64,000 nt of DNA. It comes from Welwitschia mirabilis (Eukaryota > Gnetophyta > Gnetopsida > Welwitschiales). The stretch spans positions 252,480,882 to 252,544,881 of the forward strand of contig JBOZIK010000001.1 in the NCBI GenBank assembly GCA_051453625.1. The letters are read 5' to 3'. The position numbers and the translations under genes are program-made. Positions 58,001 to 64,000 of the stretch are shown piece by piece; position 1 is the stretch's first letter; every line of letters begins with the position of its first letter. Below the pieces are notes generated by a model, which worked only from the letters and a program-made list of their open reading frames with translations, was not told the DNA's origin and ran no database searches.

Positions 58001-59463
58001 TTGGGGATTGGCCTCTTAACTAAAATAAGTATTTAAATAGATAAAATACTTATAANNNNNNNNNNCAAAGCTATTTTATAGCATATATTCAGTATCTTTG
58101 CTAATAGATGTTAACTTATTTAGGAATATGCATGATGACTAAGTGTATTTGGTAAAATGTAATAGGTTCTCCTAAATCTAATAGTACTTATATAGCTTGA
58201 AATTTTATTAAACAAGTTTCTACCTCACTATGCATCATTTTTTAAGAATATTTACATGTAATTAGTAAACATGATTTGTATTCTAACTCTACATCTAACA
58301 TTATGATACATGATGGTGCAAATTTAAGATTAGAAAGAGCAAATTACATTCATACTTCTCCAAGTTGTATTATGTTTCTAATTCTATAATGTATTTGATT
58401 CATATATTATATCCCAAAGTTAAGAGTATTTCATTCTTATGAAAGATGTTAAAATCATTAATTTTAGATAGTATCCCTTGCCATAAAAGCATACCCATCA
58501 TGATTGTAGGAACAATGACTTAATTATGCTTAGGACTTTGTAGTATGCTAAGTATGACATTCCCACCTTTTATGTTACCTTCTCATTACTTGTTCCTTAT
58601 TCTTGTTATTGTTTTATCCCTTCTCTTCAAATATCTAGTGCCCTTTGTAATGTATGTTAGTTTTATTTTATCTTTTGGAATTTCTACTTCACATTGATAA
58701 TATGGTATTTTTTGACATAGTTGTCCTTTGTTTTCACATAGACTTAAGGTAAGTTGAATTTTTTTATGTTTATTTATTTTATATAATTATCCCTTTGAAA
58801 AGTGATACTAACAAAAGTGATATCATTTTAAAGTTAGTAAAACTCAAGAAATGTAATAAGTAATGGAAAATTACAAAAACCCTTAAAATATTATATCTAA
58901 AAGGTAAATTATTTCTTAAAAATTTATATGTAAAATTAATTAACATGATGGAAAGGATAAATTTTTTATAAAAAAGTTATTAATAAGCTTTAAATATCTT
59001 TAAATAGTATATTTTTAAAACCATTTGTTTCTAAGGAATTAAATTAAATAATTATAGTTTGTCTTTTATTTTTCACATACCTTCAACCTCATATTTCTCA
59101 AAATTCATATTTTGTGAAATCCCATTAATATTATTTAAATTAACTATTGTATAAGATAATAGACAAGGATGAGAATATATTGCTAAAATTAGGATATTAT
59201 AATAGGTGGAAATTGTATCACTTTAATTAGTAAAAGTTTATAATAATTAAAGTTGATGATGTAAGTTATACTTTTGTAGTTAATGTTTGAATATAAAAAC
59301 ATTTATTAACAACATTGATGGGGAATAGTCCTTTGATAAAATCTCTGATTATTCTAATCTTCCTTTCCAAAATTTTCTAAATATTATTTTACAAGATTTT
59401 CTCAGTTTATAAATATGAAGTTCTTTCAATATATTTTGAATATGTGTTTCTTATTTTATTGCA
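55010..59463 (+). repeat. long-LTR array: LTR2
   Basis: The uninterrupted counterpart of LTR1. It holds the empty-site equivalent of the Athila insertion near 55,411-55,460. Gaps of 665 N (56,949-57,613) and 10 N (58,056-58,065) lie inside, and this copy is about 0.8 kb longer than LTR1 around the large gap. It ends ...ttttattgca at 59463. Confidence 0.5.
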
Positions 59464-60710
59464 TAAGTATTAGAGCTAAGTAATAATGTTTTGCATAGAA
59501 TATGCAAAGAAGATGTGAGATTATAATACCCAACTAAACAAGCATTTAGTCGAAAAACAAGTCATAAAGGATGTACTACATATCTCAGATTGCTTCTCAA
59601 GTTCTACGATAATATGATAATAGAGTAGATTCCTTTTTTTTCTTGGTTATGTAAAATTTATGACAAATCCAAGTGAGTTAGATTATTTTGTAGACTTTTT
59701 ATGATAAATTAGAAAAATATAAATACTATATTTACTTTTGACGTCAAGATAATTCTAGGCCCTAAGCAACATAAGAGAAGATACGAGTATCATATTTGAT
59801 CTTTTTCTAACTATCTATAAATTTTAATTAGCCTTCAAAACATTCTATCTTTTTCAAGAAAATAGTAGAAAATTTAATCAAAACACTAGTGTTCTCTAAG
59901 AGATGCATTATGTCCATGTTATTATCATTTTTACATTTCCATTTCTCAAGATCTATAATTTTTATGATAGACAATGGATCTACTTCTAAAGAAACTAGAG
60001 AGAAATTCCTTTCTAAAGGCCATTGTAAGAAATAAAATCAAAGAAGGTTTTAATCATTGGAAGTATATTAAAGAAAAATCTTACTATTTGTACATTTAAG
60101 GAAAATAAATCTCATATTTATAATCCCTTTTTCTAGGTTTTGATGCATTTGGTAAAAATACAAGAAATTTCATAAGTAAGAATATTTGGTACTTTTCTTC
60201 TATCAAACTTCATTTGTTAGTCTTATTATTTCTTTTGATTTCATTCTTTCTCCTTTTCTAGAGGATCTATTCATGATTGTATAGAAAGAAAATATAAACG
60301 CTAGTGACACCATGAATTCTTATTTTTAAATTCACTTGATGCTTTCGATCATTATCTTAAAAATATGATAGTGCCTTTATAGTGATTAATATCTATTTAA
60401 TAATTGGAAATGGAATTAAAGGTGATGAAAATAGTGTCTATGTAAAGAATCCTATAGTTCTTTATCTAATAAGAGTATACATAGATGGAGGAGGTTGCAT
60501 GAAATGGTCCATGAAACAATTACATAGATATTTATAGGCATCTAATTTTGTTTTATTTAGAAACTAAAGGCATTATCTCTTTCATTATTTGGGGGGTTTC
60601 TAATTTCTAGTATATCTATTCTTATGTTTGCAATATTATGCATTTCTAATTTACAAAGCATGATAAGATGAATTTGTGGAGCTTAAAGGTTATGTTATTC
60701 TTCTAACATC
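59464..60710 (+). pseudogene. internal domain, unit 2, with the same exon-like blocks
   Basis: Starts with the primer-site-like taagtattagagc (59464-59476). Counterparts of the unit 1 blocks: MIDNGSTSKETREKFLSKGH at 59964; a 39-base segment 60137-60175 bordered by ttctag and gtaag; acceptor-like cttttctag at 60261; and IKGDENSVYVKNPIVLYLIR with VYIDGGGCMKW from about 60,417. The spacer between the 39-base segment and the next acceptor is 86 bases here and 97 in unit 1. Similarity to unit 1 ends near 60,710. Function unknown. Confidence 0.35.
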
Positions 60711-61083
60711 CAAGCCTTTCAGCTAAAACTAGATGAAACATTAAAGAAAATATCTCTAGTTCATAAAGTAAGATTTTATTTTGCCTCTTATTTCATTGAG
60801 AAATTTTCCTCTTTAAATGGATGCAAGATGAAGAAATTGACATAGAACTATTTAAATTATAATGAAAAATTAATCTTCCTTCTCTGTTGCATTAGCTATA
60901 TTAGCTTTTCCATTTCATTTTATCAATGTATACTACATCCTACTAGGTGAGCTACTATTTAAACACCCCTTCAATAATAAAGTCTCAATATTGAATTGAC
61001 ATCATGGTTTATGATAGGAAACTATGATAGCTATATACTATAACAAAAATAATGCAACTAAGATTTGATTATGGTAGTGGTTA
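60711..61083. other. no gene recognised
   Basis: AT-rich DNA between the end of the long-LTR array and a short LTR-like sequence. No frame, repeat or RNA gene seen. Confidence 0.5.
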
Positions 61084-61316
61084 TGTGATTAAGCCCTACA
61101 TTGGTGGTGGGACTTGTAAGATAGATAGTGATATATATATATATATATAAGGCTATGAAAATGAGGATGAGAAAGGAATAGTAGGAATAAGAAATTATTA
61201 GTATTACACAAGAAAGAGAGAGAATAATTGAATTAATAATATTAATATCAAGCCCCATGATCACCAGATATAGGGTATTTAATAATGGGGCTTGTTCTTA
61301 ATATTTTCTATCACAC
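61084..61316 (+). mobile_element. short solo LTR or TRIM-like element (tentative)
   Basis: Starts TGTGATT and ends ...tatcaca, with TGTGA/TCACA ends. Near the left is aagccctacattggtggtgg then gactt, the 'AGTCCCACATTGG' phrase often seen in plant copia LTRs. A TATA box follows a 19-base (AT)n run (61131-61149, tatataaggc). A perfect 10-bp inverted repeat caagccccat / atggggcttg (61249-61258 and 61285-61294) lies near the 3' end. No target duplication confirmed. The minus-strand frame at 61058-61264 crosses it and is not a gene. Confidence 0.45.
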
Positions 61317-61679
61317 AATAACAATGGTTTAGAATGAAATATATATATAGTTTATATAATTTGATAATGATTCTTTTTATAATTTATTTTAACATTTTAA
61401 GGATCTATTAATGTAATACCCATAACATGGCTTTAAAGCATGGATAATTATGAGATTTTCTTATGAAGTTTAATGACACAAAGTAGGAAAATAATCAACA
61501 TAATGAGTGAAAAAATTTCACATCTAAAAAAATCTAAAAACTTTTATGTTACATTATAATCCATAGCTACAAGTTTCAAGAATTAAAAAAGTTCACCAAG
61601 ACTAAAATACATATCAAAGGAAATCCAACCATCTAATATAACTATGAGAAGAGATATGTACAAAATTGATAATGAGACT

Positions 61680-61890
61680 AATATGAGTAGAAAACTTGAT
61701 ATATTAGCTAAATGCTTATAGTAGCTAGAAACATCTAAACAATTTTAAGCTAGTGAAGCCTCTATTTATGCCATTTGTACATTTGATAGATATGATACTA
61801 GTAAATATTATTTCTATCCTATCCACCAAGATGTAGTTGTTAAATAATTTAATAGTTTAAAAGCTAGGAGATGCTTTTCTAATTAATAAT
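61680..61890 (+). pseudogene. possible Athila/Tat-type gag zinc-knuckle fragment
   Basis: A short plus-strand frame reads LDILAKCL, then AICTFDRYDTSKYYFYPIHQ and FNSLKARR. This is similar in layout to the Athila/Tat gag knuckle (C..C...DH.T..CP......EQVNALN), with the last cysteine as tyrosine and H as Y. It is an isolated fragment without other gag or pol blocks nearby, so it could be chance. Confidence 0.35.
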
Positions 61891-62329
61891 AATATTGTTT
61901 TTCTTTTTGAATATGAATTAATAAAATGAAGCATCTAGTTCATAGTAATCTTAGCCAATGTTAAAGTAACCTAATGGATGATGTTTCAAAATAATTCATT
62001 GAATCTTAGACTATAACCAACTATTGATTTTAATTAAATCCAATACTAAAGTAAAATCTTAAAAATCCTAAAGCCTAAAACATTAGTAATAATTTTTCTT
62101 GAATTACTTAAATCTTTTGTATAATTAAATTTAATAGGTATTTATCATAATCAATAATACAAATATGTACTTCATATTTTTTATATCTCTTCTAAATAAT
62201 ATGAAAATGATCATTTTGGTAAATCTATTTTTAATAATTCCACTTATTAAATATTTGATGTCTTTGTGCAGTTAGGTTAATACAAAGAAAGTAAGATCAT
62301 AAATAGCATAAGCCAATGCTATACCTTCA
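61891..62329. other. no gene recognised
   Basis: AT-rich DNA with no readable frame, up to the estimated start of the second SIRE-like LTR. Confidence 0.5.
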
Positions 62330-63831
62330 TAAAGATATCTCACAAAAAGCTTAAAATTAAAATTACTAAATTAATTAATGGAAGATATCTACAACATAGA
62401 AAATGTATACGATTAATATGTCTAAACTCTTGAATACGTTTATGATATAGACATCTATATATTAAAGATATCTATGATGTATCAGCTTTTAAATCATTGG
62501 TTAAAGATGACTATCATAATAAATATAACTATGATGAAACTTGGATCTAACACTAATAAAAGACATCTACATATCTAAATATGTCTATGTTGAACTAAAA
62601 TAAGAAATATAATTATTTTATTCTTTAATGTATATTTTACTTTTCAAGAAGGATATCACATTTTACACTATGAATTCATGATCAGAAAGGGTCAAAGATT
62701 ATAAAGTCCAACTTTAATTAAGTTCTAGGAACTTTGAAATAAATCTATATTTGGTAAAGATGTCTGACTATTAGTAGATGTCTAAAATTTTGAAGATGTT
62801 TTGGATTAAAGTTCATATCAATTAAAATAAAAGATGTATGTTTAACATCTAAACACTTCTATATATTACATGATGATTAGAAAATTTAAGTGGTTATGAT
62901 CCAAGGTCAAATAGATAACATCTCTCAAACATTATAAAGGCATGATGTGATAAAATAAATCAAAGATAATCAATGATATATAATGAATAAAATATAGTAC
63001 AAAGAAAATAAAATTATAAGTAATTGGAACTACTCATGAAGGATCAAAACTCTCACTTGTAAATGGAGTTTCAGTTTTTACATCATTTATACTTAGATAC
63101 TACATTAATGCATCATTCATTTACACTCACAACAATGACAATAATAAGGAACTCAAACTCTACTTTAAAAATACAACATTTAGAACATTTGTTATATTTG
63201 TTTGTTGTACCTTTCATTATTGGACTATATTAATCTTTAATATTATTATAAGTTTATTTTTATATTAACAAAACTTAAGGATACCTTCCTAGATTTATTA
63301 TTATAATGGGATGTACTTTATGGTTGTGGTTATGTGCACATTATTATTTACCTAAGGAAAAATTTTTACTACCTTATGATAAGCATCTTACTTTCTAGTT
63401 ATGCCTTTGTGTACATTGTTTTTTTTCTTAAGGGGAAGAGTTAGCTACCTTGTAAGGATAATCTTACTTTGTGGTTGCTATGTATACATTATTGTTTCCT
63501 TGAGAAAAAGAATTTATTACCTTTCAAGGAGAATCTCACTTTGTGTTTGTGTTTGAGAGCACATTATTATCTTTTCCTAAAGAAAAGAAAGTATCTCATT
63601 ATAAGGAGATTTCCATATTAATATAGGGCTAATGCTTAGTCAAAACCACTATTATTTATAGGTTAAGAATATGCAAAGATGTGAGAGGAAGCTATCCTCT
63701 TTGTGTGGATGTACCCAAGTTCATAAACCATGTTATATTAGTATGGTATTTATTATATTATTTTTTAATTTATTATTGGTGAAATTTTTTATTTGGTATA
63801 ACTCATTTACCTTTCTTATCTACATTTAACA
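62330..63831 (+). repeat. 5' LTR of a second SIRE-like copia element
   Basis: The first ~550 bases contain the agacatct / agatgtct / aagatatct alternation seen in the SIRE-like LTR at 23.9 kb. The last kilobase holds a 75-bp x 4 tandem repeat. It ends ...catttaaca near 63,831, just before a primer site. The start is estimated from the extent of the motif and the ~1.6-kb length of the related LTR. Confidence 0.6.
63315..63613 (+). repeat. ~75-bp x 4 tandem repeat inside the LTR
   Basis: Units start at 63315, 63390, 63466 and 63538 (75, 76 and 72 bp). Each has acttt(a/c/g)tggtt..., then (g)tgtacatt or similar, attgtttcct-like, aag..aaa and ttaccttataaggagaatctt-like segments. Confidence 0.9.
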
Positions 63832-63840
63832 ATCTTTAAG

Positions 63841-63852
63841 TGGTATCAGAGT
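63841..63852 (+). promoter_or_regulatory. primer-binding site for tRNA-iMet, intact
   Basis: tggtatcagagt matches the plant tRNA-iMet primer site TGGTATCAGAG(C/T). It is the only undecayed primer site in the window and lies about ten bases after the LTR end. Confidence 0.85.
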
Positions 63853-63899
63853 AGGTACTCATGAAAATAAATAACTTTCTTAAGTAAACTATAAAAGGG

Positions 63900-64000
63900 A
63901 TGCCATCTATTAAACCTCCATGCTTTAATGAGATAATCTATTCCTATTGAAAGATGAGGATGCATGTGTACTCACAGTTTTTTGAGGTTTAAATATGGGG
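63900..64000 (+). pseudogene. start of a SIRE-like gag, partial (runs off the window)
   Basis: From ATG at 63900 the frame reads MPSIKPPCFNEIIYSY, a stop where the family has W, then KMRMHVYSQFFEV, a stop, IWG. The family form is PP.FDG.NY.YWK.RM...L.S.D...W. The position about 50 bases after the primer site fits. At least two stops within 100 bases show this copy is also decayed. The rest lies outside the window. Confidence 0.8.

Larger units (their letters stand above)
37350..60710 (+). mobile_element. tandem array of a long-LTR, short-internal element (LARD-like), with nested Athila insertion
   Basis: Once the Athila insertion (37,776-50,560) is removed, 37,350-54,985 and 55,010-60,710 are two diverged direct copies of one unit (roughly 75-80% similar by eye). 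A decayed iMet-type primer site follows a ...ttgca end at 53,739 and 59,463, which suggests LTR1 (37,350-53,739 less the insertion, ~3.6 kb), internal (53,740 to ~55,005, ~1.27 kb), LTR2 (~55,010-59,463, with gaps) and a second internal copy (59,464-60,710). No gag or pol is readable. An LTR longer than its internal domain recalls LARD-type non-autonomous elements. The LTR start is uncertain. Confidence 0.5.

Noticed and set aside
1-64000. tRNA, rRNA or other structured RNA genes, or an intact host gene
   Set aside because: No cloverleaf with conserved A/B boxes, no rRNA-like GC-rich blocks and no multi-exon coding pattern with known protein similarity were seen on either strand.

Overview
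This window looks like intergenic, retrotransposon-packed DNA from a seed plant. The evidence is nested plant LTR retrotransposons (Ty1/copia of Tork-like and SIRE-like type, Ty3/gypsy of chromovirus and Athila/Tat type), primer-binding sites for plant tRNA-iMet and tRNA-Asp, very low G+C (roughly 25-30% by eye) and scarce CpG. I found no intact host gene, tRNA, rRNA or CRISPR array. Every recognisable reading frame is a decayed retroelement. Stops and active-site changes are mostly those expected from C-to-T or G-to-A change (Q/W/R codons to stops, D to N, E to K, C to Y), as in long-methylated DNA. The species cannot be fixed from the sequence; any plant with an unusually AT-rich genome would fit.

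Layout, left to right. 1-2,800: unrecognised DNA with a minus-strand LTR-like promoter and a degenerate ~25-bp repeat field. 3,060-7,400: plus-strand Ty3/gypsy chromovirus-like gag-pol. 8,700-12,100: plus-strand Ty1/copia pol and the start of its 3' LTR. 13,100-21,060: two minus-strand Athila/Tat-type remnants (A and B), the second with a triplicated ~345-bp gag segment. 23,875-34,617: a SIRE-like copia element with both LTRs, whose gag-pol is interrupted by a 1,354-bp solo LTR with a perfect 5-bp target duplication. 34,618-36,060: a third copy of the minus-strand Athila-type LTR/leader. 37,350-60,710: a tandem array of a long-LTR, short-internal-domain element (LARD-like), into which a 12.8-kb Athila-like element (37,776-50,560, own LTRs, tRNA-Asp primer site, TATAT duplication) has inserted. 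61,084-61,316: a short LTR-like sequence. About 62,330 to the end: the 5' LTR, primer-binding site and first gag codons of a second SIRE-like element that runs off the window.

Nothing here works as a coordinated gene system. The value is in insertion history (an uninterrupted paralogue confirms the Athila insertion point) and in the poorly explained parts: the long-LTR array and its conserved exon-like block, the Athila 3' reading frame, and several LTR-internal tandem repeats. Ten runs of N (10-810 bases) limit the annotation. All domain calls come from reading translations by eye, not from database searches.
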